Source: Plutella xylostella (taxonomy: Eukaryota; Arthropoda; Insecta; Lepidoptera; Plutellidae). Taken from it: DNA of 64,000 bases. The notes under the pieces were generated by a model. It worked only from the letters and a program-made list of their open reading frames with translations, did not search any database and was not told where the DNA came from. The stretch lies in contig NC_064010.1 in the NCBI RefSeq assembly GCF_932276165.1, positions 620,001 through 684,000 on the forward strand. Direction: 5' to 3'. This document shows, one piece after another, positions 43,801-55,493 of this stretch; the stretch's first letter is position 1, and each line of letters starts with the position of its first letter. The position numbers and the translations under genes were made by a program.

Positions 43801-46800
43801 AATTATTGAATAATCGTTTATTTTCTTATGAATTTATGGACAGAGCGCTGATTACACCTACCGAGAAGAGTGGTGAGACAGTACCCTCGGCCGAGCACTC
43901 GGTCAATTCCTAGCCGTTCATTGAACGAGGATACTGTCTAGCCACTCTACTCGGTAGATGTAACAAGGGGATAACGGAAAAGGCCTCATACAAATCCTGG
44001 CATGTACTACCAATGAATTGTTTTTTAAAATATAAGTACAGTTATACCACGTGCTCTTACGGTGAAAGAAAACATCGTGAGGAAACCTACACATCTAGAT
44101 TCAAGATATTATGTACCCTGTACTTATTCCAAAACGACTGTACGCTCGAAAGTTACTGCAAAAAACGGTTGGCCCGCTTACAGTGCCCGTGCTCGTGAGC
44201 ATAATCCTACTAATATTATAAATGCGAGTTTGTTAGTATTGTGTGAATGTTTGCTACCTCTTCACGTCAAAACGGCTGAACCGATTTTAACGAAATTTTG
44301 TATGGAGTTAGCTGACATCCTGGATTAACACATAGGCTACCTTTTATCACGGGAAAACTTTTTAAGGCGAAGCGGGAACAGCTAGTTATTATTATTCGTG
44401 CACATATCCTAACTGCCCGGTAGTATAATATTGTTTGTATGTACTTGCAGAAGGCAGCATGTACTCCCAGCGGCGTCTGCTGCCGCACCCCGTGAAGACG
44501 GAGCCCGACCCACTCGGAGGTAAGACATACAATAATAGTAATATACAGATTATACAGGGTGTTGCAAAAATGGTATAGTAAGCCGAGACCTACGTGTGTA
44601 ACGGTCTTATTCATAAAAAGTTACGGGAGACCTATAGGCCTGCTATAAGCAAATGTCAAAAAAACTTTATTCATAAACGATCAATAGCGCTAAAGAACTC
44701 TCCAACTGATTCGTAAAACCTTGATATGCTAAAGTTGGCTGGACCCTACTATACACCTTCCGTAAACCTCCTCTTGTACAAAAACATGGCGGCCGGTCAA
44801 CAGCTGTTCTGCTTTATTGACGATTTGACATTTGTTGTGAGTTGATATTTGCTGAAAATAAGTTGCCATGGTAACGTAAAAATTTAATTATTTTTTTGTG
44901 GGTTTTGGCTTGGCCAACTGCGCCTTTAAGCCAACGTAAACTTTTTTAAGTGCCGCGCCGTGGCTAACATAGATAATAGAGATTGATAAATGAATGAAAG
45001 TTTTCGCTATTTTTGTTTATGGTTTCGTCGGACCGGCAACTTAATAGGGTAAATGTCAAAATGTTTGGTCTGTGAAATCTATTAGCATCAATATAGTTAT
45101 TGAAGGTTTACGGAACTATTATGAATAGAGATTTTTACGAAACCTCAAATAGGCTTAATGTGTTCCGTAACTATTGAGCTCAGTAAACCTACTTTAAGGT
45201 TTTTTTATGAATAAGACCGTAAATATCTAAGCCCGGTAATGAAATCAGAATATCTAAGTATTAATTTCATAGAATTGCACGGGGGTCACTCCCTTCCGGC
45301 TTGCTATACCACTTTCGTTACACTCGTGCTTCTGTATAAAGGACAGGGTGAAATTTTATCAGGGAACTTCCATTTGGCAGGTGAATGTCTGCAGGCGCGT
45401 TTTCTCTTTTACATTATAGATTTGGCTACGAAAATGTTACTTGATAACTTTCCAGTATGATTTTTTAAATGTTTAGAACGCAAGACAGACGTAATACATT
45501 GCCTTTCAAGAGTAGGGGGGCTGAAGGATGATGATTATGATGTTGAACCACTACCGTTGAATGTACTTAAATCGATCAATAAACATACATTTAGATTTTG
45601 CACATAACTCCGTAAATTCATATCTGATAAAATACAATACAGCACTATAATAATATTATTATGAGTATCGTATTTTCTGTATCTAAGCAATAGCTAACTA
45701 TCACAAGAATCGTTACATCTTTTTTTTTTATTTTATAAAACTAAAAACATTTAAAGTATCACTAAACGGGGATTCCACGGAGGTCAGGACTTTTTCCATC
45801 GTCTCAATCTCTTACATCTAAAACGTGTTAGTAATAACATGTTGAATATTTTTGTTAGCATCCACTGATAAGGGTGACTAATAAAATGATATGGTGCGAT
45901 GTGAGATGACGTGGATAATGACCACCGAATGACGTTGTTTACTGACGCTCTAGTGTGTATTTATTTAATTTATTTCCAAGAAGTAATGGTTTTAAAAACT
46001 AGAAATGATTTTGGAGATGCAAGGTAACCCAGGTTAAAGTGCACATCCGAAAGATTATCATTTGGAACAACTTTAGTTACGACGTTCAGAAATTGGTGAT
46101 TTTTTTAATCAAAAAATTATAGGTGTCCTTATACTATAAAGGGAAAATTTTGTGAGGATGTTTGTTAAGTAGGTACTCTTAAAAACTACAGAGATTTTCT
46201 TGAATTTGATTGAATTTTATTTCTTGATTTTCTTATTTATTATTAAATAATTAAAGCCGATTTTTGATACGTACATCAACTATAACCATTAGTCAAGTCA
46301 CTTGCCAATCATGTAAGCTACATATTATATATTTTGTTAGTTTTTAAGCAATGGTTGACCAATTATTGAGTTAAGTACGGATCCAAAAACTGAACCCTTA
46401 GACTAAATTTTATCCTTTTTATTTTATGTATGTTTAATTTGCCTACTTTCAGTGTGTGACAACGGCATGCCCCCGCAGAACAGCCCCTACTACCAGATGC
46501 AGGAGGGACAGGCGGCAGGTAACGACTTACCTTATTAACTAACGTGTGATTAGTGTTACCTTAATAATTAACCTACCTAAAGCATGATTTGTTGTTCTCA
46601 GTCGTTGATTGCCCAGGATGCGCCAGACGTGTAGTCTATCTAAATAAAGACTATCAGTTCTTTAACTGGTTTATTTTATTACCGTACCGTAGCTAAGGCG
46701 GTAGTGAAGCTGCTTCCGAAGCTTGGGGCCGCGGGTTCGGATCCCGTCCACCCAGGGCAAACATCTGTGTGAAGAGAATTTGTGTTTGCCTTGTGTCTGG

Positions 46801-48890
46801 TTTCCCTTCACCGTTAGAGCACGTTCGATTTGCACTCAAATTCCTTATTTCCAAAGAACTCTTTGGTACCGGCCAGGATTCCAATACACGGCCTATCGAT
46901 TGATTACCTCTAAAACTATTAAGTAACAACAACAATGTTTTATAATTTCAGGTGGTTTCTACGAGCAGTTCGCGCGCCAGCCCGGCCCCGAGCTGCTCAT
47001 AGCCAAGCAGAACGCACTCGCCGCGCAGACGCACCTCTGTGAGTGTATACATACATACATACATACTTGAAATAATATATATCATCATCATCAGCATATA
47101 AAAAGTATAAAGTTCCAAGTTAGTAAGCTGTAGACCCCCGCAGACTGCAGACTTTTAGTCGGCCGATAGTTTGGTCGGGCTCTTAATCAGTATGGAGATA
47201 TATGGTAGTGCGCGTGGGTACGCGTATGGTAGTACCGTACATTCAACGATTATGTATCGGCCGATACTCCATACTGATTAAGAGCCCGATCAAACTATCG
47301 GCCGACTTAAAGTCTGCAGTCTGCGGGGGGTCTAAGTGGCAGTGGGCTGGTCACATCTGTCCAAGAACCGATGACCGATGGGGTAAACGTGTTCTGGAGT
47401 GGAGGCCGCGACTAGGCAAACGTAGTGTGGGACGCCCTCCGGCTAGTTGGGGTGACGACTTGCGAAAGGCGGCTGGTAATGATTGGATGCGGAAAGCTAA
47501 AGATCGCATCCAGCGGCTTGCTTTGGTAGTCCAGCAGTGGACTGCTATAGGCTGATGATGATGAGTGCCACTACTAGATAGTACACGAGACAACAGAAAC
47601 AACTGTCTACAGTTGCACATCATCATAGTCAGCTCGTTAACGTCTGCTTATGGCTGTAATTCTCGAAGGGGTAGTCAGAGGTGACTCGCAAACGAGTCAC
47701 CCACTTTTCGCTGTACATTTGTGCTCACGCGATAAGTTGCGAGCCGTTTCCCTGTTCTCTCAGCGTTCACATCTAAAATCTAGATGTGCAGGTTTCCTCA
47801 TGATGTTTTTCGGTACCTTTACCTTTACATAAAAACATACCCGTTGATAAACTGTTCAGAATTTGACAATTTAGTATCTGAGATTAAGGGCGTCTTGCAC
47901 AACAAAGTTAAATCAAATTAAATCTATGACCTCTTGCTCTGACATTATACTGTCAGAGCAAGAGACAAACTATTTAATTTTATTTAACGTCGTTATGCAA
48001 GACGCCCTAAATCAGAATTTAAAACCTCAACTTCGGAAACTGACGCCAGTTTTTACCCGACTTCAAAGAAAGGAGGAGGTTCTCTATTCGTCTGTACGTA
48101 CGTGTGTTTTTATCTTATGTGTGTCGGTTTGTTGCAGGGCAGAATACGATGAAGCGACCATTCTTCTACAGTGAAAACCCACACTACGTGCCGGGATCTC
48201 AGTTGATACATAGATATGAGGTGCGTACACTAAATTAACCCCCTTATTCATAAAAAAGTTTGTGAACGCTTTAGCTACTGGACTGTTTTGTCCATCTCTG
48301 GTTCTCTGTCAGAGGGGGTAAGTCCTTAAACTGAAGTGCATGGAAGGAGAGACGTATCACTTGTTCCTGAGGCCATTACACGGGTTCGTTATCGACGTAG
48401 ATAAACGTCACTATATCGCGATTTGCCATAAATATGTCGGTGTGGTTGGTGCAACGCGCATTAAACGAGTTTATCGATGACGTCGATAACGATCCCGTGT
48501 AGCGGCCTATGTGGCCGTATCATAATGACGAATATTTTTGACACTTAGGTACTTAGGAGTTATAATGCGTTTTTTTTATTACGATCTAATGAAAAATTAC
48601 TGTGCACCGTCTATCGAATAACTAATCAAAGAGTAATTTTTTTCGTGATATTGCTTCAGTATGCCCGACCTGTATGATAATATATGATACAGTATGTTGT
48701 AAATTTGGTATTCGACTTTTGGAAAACCTTTCCGCTTCCTGTAGTAGGTACCACTTTTCCAATGCCCTGTATTTGGTCCATATCTTTTTCACATTCATAT
48801 GGATTCCACCATTCATAGGCTATAAATATAAAATGTACACACTCTGAAACCGACCTTATTCCTCAGGATCTAACGCGGATTCTGCAGTGA
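37848..48890 (+). CDS. THAP-domain protein, nine coding exons
   Basis: Exons: 37848-38058, 39851-39995, 40422-40539, 43030-43786, 44451-44519, 46453-46518, 46952-47038, 48138-48220, 48867-48890. All junctions are GT-AG, the phases agree at all eight joins, and the product is 519 residues. The THAP domain has C5, C10, W35, C52, H55 and the box AVPSQNLP (80-87). A basic stretch RKSRTVKFRDGSTKK follows near residue 100. Then come a Ser/Gly segment, a Gln-rich part (LTQQVHQSQQMAAQ) and a long acidic, Tyr/Pro-rich low-complexity region in exon 4. The C-terminus ends SQLIHRYEDLTRILQ. No second DNA-binding domain was seen. The likely role is a nuclear DNA-binding regulator. Exon 1 has exactly the length (211 nt) and the first intron exactly the position of the divergent partner at 36675. 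Reading through the exon 4 donor would add only KFDVNY before a stop, a possible short isoform. Start MGYYCTVPQC is the canonical THAP start. Confidence 0.85.
38784..38990 (+). mobile_element. Non-autonomous Helitron-like element
   Basis: It begins TCCTAACTAATATTATAAATG-like (first 20 bases shared with the 15186 copy), includes a (GTCT)n run, and ends GCGGGAACAGCTAG. It is in intron 1 of the plus-strand THAP gene. Confidence 0.75.
38991..39850. other. Rest of intron 1 of the plus-strand THAP gene
   Basis: A LINE 3' tail fragment is at about 39095-39190 (GGAGAGGCCTATGTCCAGCA). The remainder, like 38059-38783, shows nothing recognisable. Confidence 0.4.
41106..42315. mobile_element. 1.2-kb TIR element with nested repeat
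   Basis: TATATATGTTACTGTAAAAG and its continuation CCCGAACAACGGTAAATCCT are found inverted at 42280-42315. Subterminal GGTAAATCCTAAGATTTAC words repeat on both arms. A separate SINE/LINE-tail repeat occupies about 41300-41705 inside it. No transposase frame is visible. Confidence 0.7.
41300..41705 (-). mobile_element. LINE/SINE-type repeat nested in TIR element
   Basis: CTTCGGACGGCACGTTAAGC, GTCGTAAGGCCTAGTCAGAG and a terminal GTGATGATGATGAT mark this repeat. The same family is seen at 54350-55010 and in part at 23385 and 58650. Confidence 0.6.
42665..42755 (+). mobile_element. LINE 3' tail fragment
   Basis: GCATTAAGTCCACCTGATTG is followed by AATAAAAGTATAAATAAA. The same tail occurs at about 51600-51690, 53895-53960 and 55545-55645. 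Confidence 0.55.
43852..43963. mobile_element. Hairpin MITE
   Basis: TTACACCTACCGAGAAGAGT is mirrored by CTCTACTCGGTAGATGTAA. It begins about 65 bp after the exon 4 donor of the plus-strand THAP gene. Confidence 0.65.
44205..44385 (+). mobile_element. Non-autonomous Helitron-like element
   Basis: It begins TCCTACTAATATTATAAATG and ends GCGGGAACAGCTAG, with a small internal deletion compared with the copy at 38784. Confidence 0.7.
44553..45245. mobile_element. CAGGGTGTTGC-family MITE split by another element
   Basis: The left end TACAGGGTGTTGCAAAAATG is at 44553. The family's interior word ATATCTAAGCCCGGTAATGA resumes after the insertion, at about 45222. The right end is not found. Confidence 0.55.
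44603..45221. mobile_element. TIR element nested in the preceding MITE
   Basis: CGGTCTTATTCATAAAAAG at the left is mirrored by TTTTTATGAATAAGACCG at the right, about 620 bp apart. No coding frame was recognised. Confidence 0.65.
45246..46452. other. Intron 5 remainder of the plus-strand THAP gene
   Basis: Nothing recognisable. The sequence is AT-rich without clear repeats or exon-like frames. Confidence 0.4.
46681..46925 (+). mobile_element. tRNA-like SINE (second family)
   Basis: AGCTAAGGCGGTAGTG and CGCGGGTTCGGATCCCG are A- and B-box-like. The body continues with TTTGCCTTGTGTCTGG and TTGGTACCGGCCAGGATTCC. Its sequence differs from the main SINE family here. Confidence 0.5.
47101..47565 (+). 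mobile_element. RTE-like LINE 3' end interrupted by a MITE
   Basis: After the MITE the frame encodes KWQWAGHICPRTDDRWGKRV and SVGRPPASWGDDLRKAAG, ends VVQQWTAIG and stops, followed by GATGATGATGA. The same sequence at 30240 lacks the MITE. Confidence 0.7.
47132..47333. mobile_element. MITE inserted in a LINE end
   Basis: AGACCCCCGCAGACTGCAGA is mirrored by TCTGCAGTCTGCGGGGGGTCT, flanked by TA. The uninterrupted LINE sequence at 30240 confirms the insertion boundaries. Confidence 0.75.
47637..47830. repeat. Dispersed repeat, CGAAGGGGTAGTCAGAGGTG type
   Basis: GAAGGGGTAGTCAGAGGTGA, CACCCACTTTTCGCTGTACA and GGTTTCCTCATGATGTTTTT occur. A sister copy is at about 62290-62420. Confidence 0.55.
47888..48007. 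mobile_element. MITE with TAA target duplication
   Basis: GGGCGTCTTGCACAAC and GTTATGCAAGACGCCC are the ends, with TAA on both sides (47885-47887 and 48008-48010). The inner hairpin is centred on CTTGCTCTGACATTATACTG. Confidence 0.75.
48371..48508. mobile_element. MITE, sister of 33598-33723
   Basis: GGCCATTACACGGGTTCGTT is mirrored by AACGATCCCGTGTAGCGGCC. It lies in the last intron of the plus-strand THAP gene. Confidence 0.65.
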
Positions 48891-51080
48891 TGCCCACATT
48901 CCACAGAGCGGCCGTACCATGAAAAATCTCCTACAAAAAGGTTTTTAATGTTATATTTTTATATTGTTTATTTCGTAGTAGTAACTTTACTTTTACGTCT
49001 TAATTTTAGTCACTTTGCAATATGTGCGTATTTTTTTTCTGTCTAGAAACAATATGGCCAATTTTATTGTTTAAAATGCTTGAAAAATTTTAATTTTTTG
49101 TTTCTAAATCATGTGCTTGTAATGAGCGAACGTTTTACAGAGATATTTTTCGCTAAGAGCCTATCGTTTTACACGTCGAATAGTGAATGTTTTTAAAAAT
49201 TTTAACTGTCATAATAAAATTATTGTTACGTTAAAAAAAACATTCGTTTCAGTAACAGATTGGGTGGAATTTTGGGATTTATCAGGCCTTCAGGTTGGTT
49301 ACTGATAATTTGAACTGCCAAAGCTTCAGTTTTTATTTTATTCTGTGGCCTAAATAATTGATGTTACCATAAAACTCAACCTTTTCTTGCACGTGAAATA
49401 TTTTTTTAATTGTGTTTAACTGAAAATTGTACAAATTATTCGAAAAATCATTTATGTAAAGTACTGTGCAATTTTTACGATTTTTAAACCGAAATTCGGT
49501 ACAAATTGTACATTGCCCTTATAAAAAATACTTATCATTTACCTAGGTTAAGTAAAAGATTTTTAGTATCCTTGATTTTAGCCATGTTAAATTTAAATTA
49601 ACAGGTGTTTTCTTATATTTTTTGACGTATTAGTGTATTTTTTATTTGAAAAAAAAAACTTATTCGTCGACAATAAAATTCAACAAAACGTTTAGAATAG
49701 TAAAAAATAAGTTTATTATAAACAGTAAAATGTGTTTTAGTGAATCTATAGTTACCATAGTGCACATTCTATGTTTATTTTTTTTATTATAGCTGTGTCC
49801 AAAAATTTAGTTGATTTTGTTGAGTGAAGGCCGATGGCAAATAAAAAAAAAGTGATATTTTATCGAATTTATGTGGCCATTTGAGAAAAGAAAAGAAAAT
49901 TTAGAATTATATAAACGTCACAATTTGTTTTGTTTATTTTTTGTTAAAAAATACTTGCCAAAGCTTTCTTTTTGTTTACCAATTTTATAGCCGTTCCACT
50001 TAGTTTGGTGCTCCCAAATTTTATTTTAAAATACAATATATCTAAATAGTTTATTTTCGTAAGCGTGCATTTTTATGTTAAAAGATACTTACTATTTATA
50101 AATACTATATCTAAGAGTACAATTTTCAAAGTTTGTACGCACATAATATGTATGATTAGCAGAACGCTAGTTTTTGTTTTTATATGTAAAAAACCGAAAA
50201 GGATTTCTATAATATATGCCACTTTATTTACCGTAGTTTTGTAAGAGACTGGGAATGTGGTTTAAGAGTGTATAATATCGTGAAAGTATGAGCGTGCACA
50301 AACTATATTCTCCATTTATTGAAAAAATATATATTTAAGTATGTTTTTATAGAAATTTTGACAATCTGTGACTCTCTTTATTTTTGTTATGTTTTGAGTT
50401 TTAAGTTTATTATGAGAGTTTTTTTTACATAATAATTTGATAAATTTATATAAAATTGTATAGATAGTGTTTTACCCTTGTATCACCTTCATATATATTT
50501 TTGTATATAAGTATTTTTTATTCATTTTATTAATAGTTTTATGTTATTTGTCCGCGCTCTACGTTAGACCAAAGCTGTGAATATTATAAACAGAGAACGT
50601 ATAAGGAAAAGAAATGCGATTTTTATACAGAAAAATAGGGCATATTTTTCGAGTACACACTCGAAATATGATCTCGTCAGTAAATATGAAAATCAGAGGA
50701 TCTGTTACGTACATTTATTACCTAGAGGTATAAATAAAAAAAAGAATGCCTATTTTTTTGTTGTAAAAAATCGTGTTTTTTAATAGATAAAACGTGATTT
50801 ATAAATTATGAGGAAGCCTTTATCTATTATTTAACTTTGATATTCAGTAAATGTTGTTTTTGTAAAAAAATATGCGGCTTTTCTTATAGTTTAGGAATCG
50901 CTTTAGCGAGTAAGTAAAAAAATGGAGATTCGGAGTCAGATATTTTTAGTAATAAATCATGGAAAAGAAGAACTATTAAATATACGTCTAAAAAGTAAAT
51001 ATCGAAAGTTTCGTTTTAATATATTTTTTACAAGCAGTGGCCATTTTGTCAAATAAATAAGTAAAATTATATTTTTATAG
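48891..51080 (+). other. Probable 3' UTR of the plus-strand THAP gene
   Basis: About 2.1 kb of AT-rich sequence follows the stop, with no recognisable mobile element, ending at an AATAAATAAG signal (about 51052). The lack of MITEs contrasts with every intron around it and supports a transcribed UTR. Confidence 0.55.
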
Positions 51081-51176
51081 TTTTTTTTCTTACTTACCCC
51101 TTTTTATTCTTAACTTATTAGGATTTTGTTTAGGTGTTGAAAAAGGGTATATTCAGCCAAAACCCTCCGGCCCCTT

Positions 51177-51322
51177 AAGCCGCGTACAGACCGGCCCAAC
51201 GGACGCCAACGAACGGGTTTCGTTGACCTGCGTTACTGCAATCTACCCTTTATTATGTATGATAAATATCCATCGTTGGGCGTTCGTTGGCCGTTCGTTG
51301 GGCCGGTCTATACGCAGCTTTA
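51177..51322. mobile_element. MITE, AAGCCGCGTACAGACCGGCC ends
   Basis: AAGCCGCGTACAGACCGGCC at the left is mirrored by GGCCGGTCTATACGCAGCTT at the right. Confidence 0.7.
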
Positions 51323-51334
51323 GATCGACCACAT

Positions 51335-51700
51335 AAGTGAGACAGGTAATGGTATGATCAGGATTGAGGAGGGCGAAGCCAGAGTGTTATAGCGCTTCTT
51401 GGGAGAGGCCTATGTCCAGCAGTCGACACAGGTCTTCATACATACAGATTTTTGCACTCGGGTCTGTTCGATACCCATATTATAAGCTCTGTCTAGCTTG
51501 GGGTCGGGCGGCCGTGTGTGAGATGTCCTCATATATTATTATATTATACAAGGGGTTTTTCCTTTTTTGCACACCCGTGCTTTTTGATCTTCGTACCTCC
51601 TGTAGGTTGACTGGCAGAAAATGCTTTTAGCATTAAGTCCACCTGATTGTACATTTTACTATTGTAAAATTGTGCAATAAAGTATAAATAAAAAAAATAA
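51335..51700. repeat. Chain of LINE and SINE tail fragments
   Basis: A LINE tail (GGAGAGGCCTATGTCCAGCA) is followed by a SINE body piece (CTAGCTTGGGGTCGGGCGG) and another LINE tail (GCATTAAGTCCACCTGATTG) with its A-rich end. The following stretch to 52300 is AT-rich, with a T-run near 51880, and shows no gene. Confidence 0.55.
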
Positions 51701-52308
51701 AGGGGCGAAATATTTATCAAAGAATTATAATAATAAGTTTAACCATTTAGATCCACTTCATTTCAGTTTTAATATTTACAAAAAACAAATTATACTAAAT
51801 TTAAGAAATTAATTTTAGATGTAATTTAGTTTCTGTTTTGGTAAAAAGTACTTGTATTTACAACTTTGTTAATATTTTTTTTTTTTTTTTTTTTTAATAA
51901 TTAACTTATTGCCTTATTTTAAGTTCTATCTAATAGTGGAAACTTTACTGGTCTATGTATTAATTAAGAACTTTAATTTATTGTATTATGATACTGTCTG
52001 TTTCCCTAATACTAATAAATAATAAATAAAATAAATAAACGTTAAAATGTATACCTGAAAAATATACAATAACACTACACTACAGAAGCGAAGTCAAAAG
52101 TTCATTGGTTTGTAATTCAAATACCTAAGTAGGTACATAATTAATACATTATGTATTCAACATCTACGCATTTCTGATTTGCATAGCTGCATTGTTATAC
52201 AAGTATTATCTAGAAGAGTAACAGTAATTCAAAATTATTAAGTAAATGGGGAGTACGGAAGGATCTCTTTTGAGTGATTTTCCACCAAACTGCTATGCTA
52301 CGTACGAG

Positions 52309-53213
52309 GGCGGGTCAATAAGTCCGTGACTTTTTGAAGTAAATACTGGTTTTTGGATATTTTAATTTTTATTATTCAACGTAGTCTCCTTTGAGCTCTA
52401 TACACCTTGTCCAAAGTTTCAGCAATTTTTTTATCCCTTCCAAAAAATAAGATTTCACGAGGTCATCAAAATACCCACCTTGGCCTTCTTTGGCGCCGAT
52501 TCACCCCGAGAAACCCACTGTTTAGACTGCTGTTTGGTCTCTGGTGTGTTGTGGTGGATCCACGTTTCGTCCACGGTTACAAAACGGCGCAAAAACTCGT
52601 CCGAATTTCGGTTGAACAACGCCAAACACTCCTGCGAAGTTTTGTCATTCGATTGCGTTTGTGAGCAAACGCGGCACCCATCTTGCGGAAAGCTTTTTCA
52701 TACCCAAGTGATCATTCAAAATTGAAACCACTGATTCACGTGATATCCCTGTGGCTTCCACTATCCCTCTCACTTTCAATCTCCGATCGGCCAACACCAT
52801 GTCGTGAATTTTTTCAATCATTTCAGGTGTAGAGACCTCAACTGGGTGCCATGGACGTCCGGCATCTTCCGTACTTGTACGGCCAGAACGGAATTCAGTA
52901 AACCACTTTTTACCATAGATATTGATGATGCAGAGTTCCCATAATCTTTATCAAGCTTAGCCTTGGTTTCAGTGATGGTTTTTTTCCGCAAAAAATCATG
53001 CTTAGTGAGCACACGAAATTCAGGTTTTTCCATTATGTTTTTAAATCACGCGGTAGTTGCTAAGAACGGGTGTAAAACACAAACCAAGTGACGTAACTGG
53101 TCCAAATTTTGACAGATGTCAGTTGACAGTTGCCTGTTGACAGGAGCAATGTTGTTCTTTCAGTTAAGTGGCGGGAAATTATAAAAGTCACGGACTTATT
53201 GACCCGCCCTCGT
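52309..53213 (-). mobile_element. Internally deleted mariner element
   Basis: CGAGGGCGGGTCAATAAGTC and GACTTATTGACCCGCCCTCG are the ends, flanked by TA. The minus strand encodes pieces of a mariner transposase in several frames: MEKPEFRVLTKHDFLRKK at the start (53033), then KLSARWVPRLLTNAIE, then DETWIHHNTPETKQQS with the first catalytic Asp region. The sequence then jumps to YFDDLVKSYF and a C-terminal end. The element is about 0.9 kb against about 1.3 kb for an intact one, so the middle of the catalytic domain is lost. Frameshifts and a stop add to this. It is non-autonomous. Confidence 0.8.
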
Positions 53214-53242
53214 ATATAATAATAATAAAAATAATATATAAA

Positions 53243-53471
53243 GACTCTCACCTTGTACTAATGTACTCCCTTGTGGGGTAGGCAGAGGTGTATTGCTGCA
53301 CCCACTTTTCGCCAGTGTTTATGTTAGTCCCAATGTAATAGAGGGCGGGCCTATTGCCATTTTACGGGCACATCCAAGACCCGAGGAAAAACATCTGTGT
53401 TTAAACAAATATCTGCCCCGGGACCTTCGGCACAAGAGTCAGCGTTGCTAACCGCTGCGCCATCCGGTCGC
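53243..53471 (-). mobile_element. tRNA-derived SINE
   Basis: It reads in reverse from CATCCGGTCG (head) through GGCACAAGAGTCAGCGTTGC to GGCAGAGGTGTATTGCTGCA and ACTAATGTACTCCC. Part of the B-box region is deleted (CCCCGGGACC). Confidence 0.75.
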
Positions 53472-54349
53472 TATGCTACGGTACGTTGTCGTTGATAACC
53501 TCGTGGATGGATGCGTTGATGTCTACCAATCATATTAATTGGTCCATATAGCATAGCTCTGGTGAGATCGGATTTCTTTTACATCATCGCAGCATAGTAT
53601 AATCTCTCGTGGAATAGCATCATTATATCTGGTACCAAAGCTTGTACCTTGTCAAAGTAACAAACCGTCGAAGGTTTGTGTGAATAAAAGGTTGTACCTA
53701 TGTGAGTTTGACAAGGTACGAAAGTGTAGGTATAGCTACTCATTAAGCTAACTGTAGGTATACTGGGCGGTCAATGACTGAAAAATCGAACCACGATAAC
53801 TCTGCTTAGCATCTGAAAACATCTACGGGTGAGGCCCCATTGGTGCGTTGCGATTGCTGCGATGCGTTGCGTCTACGCCCACATAAGGCTACTGTAAGAG
53901 AATGCTATATTATAGCATTAAGTTCGCCTGTACAAATTTAAGAACAATAAATCATTTAATATTTTATAATTTTAAGAACTACGTAGGTAAGTACCTAATA
54001 CGAGTATGTAAATACTCTGTTACTTTTGTTCTCTTTGTAAGTACCTAAATAAGATGTAGATATTCTTGAAGGTCTCTCAAATGGATCTCTATACATTGGG
54101 TTTCCTTCCTACCCTGTCCAGGTTATGTAGGCAGGTAGCTGAAGGGTGTCCCATGCTTTGTCTGTTCTTGGTGTCGCTTAAAATACGGCATCAGGTATGC
54201 TCGTAAGTATCTGATCTTATCGCTATCAAGGCAACGGTAGCTGCAAACATTGGAATATTTGCCATGTAAGTATACCGAAGTAGAACTTTAGAAGCACTGA
54301 CATATCCGTAAGGTATAAGAACCCATTTCCGCTGTGGTGAACTAGTTCG

Positions 54350-55010
54350 CGAGTCATCATCATCATCACAACTCATCTCGTACCCACTGCTGGGGCACGG
54401 GTCTCCCTCCAGTGAAGGAAGGGTTGTAGGCCTAGTCCACCACGCTGGCCTAGTGCGGGTTGGTGGACCCCAACACAAGCAATGCTTATTGTGCTGAGAG
54501 AGATGTCGGGTAAGTGGTTTTTAAAATTTTAGCATGTAATTCAATTAATTCATTAATTTATAATTATAATTATGTCATAAAATAAACAATGCATTAACAG
54601 TTATATTTTTAGCTTAATTAAGTTAAGTTTTATTTAAGCTAGTGTTAATGTAAATGTTGTGTGTAATTATCAATAGGGCAATAGATTTAAAATGTTTTTA
54701 TATTGCTGAATTTTATGTAATATGGTAATCTATTGGCTGTTATTACACATTTTCCAATAAAATAAAATAAACCCGACTGTCAGATGTTTGAAGCCTCTGA
54801 CTAACCTTAACGACTGCTGCCGAATCAGCAACCGGGACCTCCGGCTTAACGTGCCGTCCACAGAACACTATACTCTCTACCGAGGAGCCGTCTGAAGCAC
54901 GGATGTGCTTAGAAAACTTGAAATCGGTCACCCATCCAGTGAGTGACCGTGCCATCTGTTGCTCAACTCCATGATCGGTTACTATCACTGAAACTAGCTC
55001 GACTACGGAC
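54350..55010 (-). mobile_element. LINE/SINE-type repeat split by an A-tailed insertion
   Basis: The first part (CATCATCACAACTCATCTCG to GAGATGTCGGGTAAGTGG) and the second (CCCGACTGTCAGATGTTTGA to CTCGACTACGGACG) are contiguous in the copy at 41300. The 54521-54770 stretch ending CCAATAAAATAAAATAAA is inserted between them. Confidence 0.6.
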
Positions 55011-55370
55011 GAACCTCTCTCTCTCAGCCTTCTATAGTCCACTGTTGGACATGGGCCTCTCCTAACGATCGCCATCCCAAACGGTCACACGCCATCTGCA
55101 TCCAACGGCTTCACGCTACCTTCCTCAGATCATCAGTCCAACGGGTTGGGGGGCGACCGACTCGCCGTTTGCCGACACGGGGTCTCCACTCCAGAACCTT
55201 TGTACTCAAGCGGTCGTCGGTTCTGCGGGCTACGTGGTCAGCCCATTGCCACTAATCCTTTTGGCTATGTCGGTAACTTTAGTTCTCCTGCGGATTTCTT
55301 CATTACGAATCATATCTCGCAGGGACACTCCTAACATAGCCCTTTCCATAGCACGCTGAGGATGCGTACC
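55011..55370 (-). mobile_element. RTE-like LINE 3' end fragment
   Basis: On the minus strand the sequence resembles the polymerase C-terminus (WRPRVGKRR-like and QQWTIEG-like words). It begins on the plus strand with CTATAGTCCACTGTTGGACA. Confidence 0.55.
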
Positions 55371-55493
55371 TACAAACACAAAAGGCAAGAGCAACCACTA
55401 TCGTGTGACGGGAGACAGGTAACCGGTAGTGGTTAGAGGAGGAAGGCCGCCCTGTATAAATTTAAGTTATCTGACGCTCCTTTCGTATATTTA

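Noticed and set aside
52407..52725. Plus-strand open frames of 81-85 codons
   Set aside because: They are antisense to the mariner transposase remnant.
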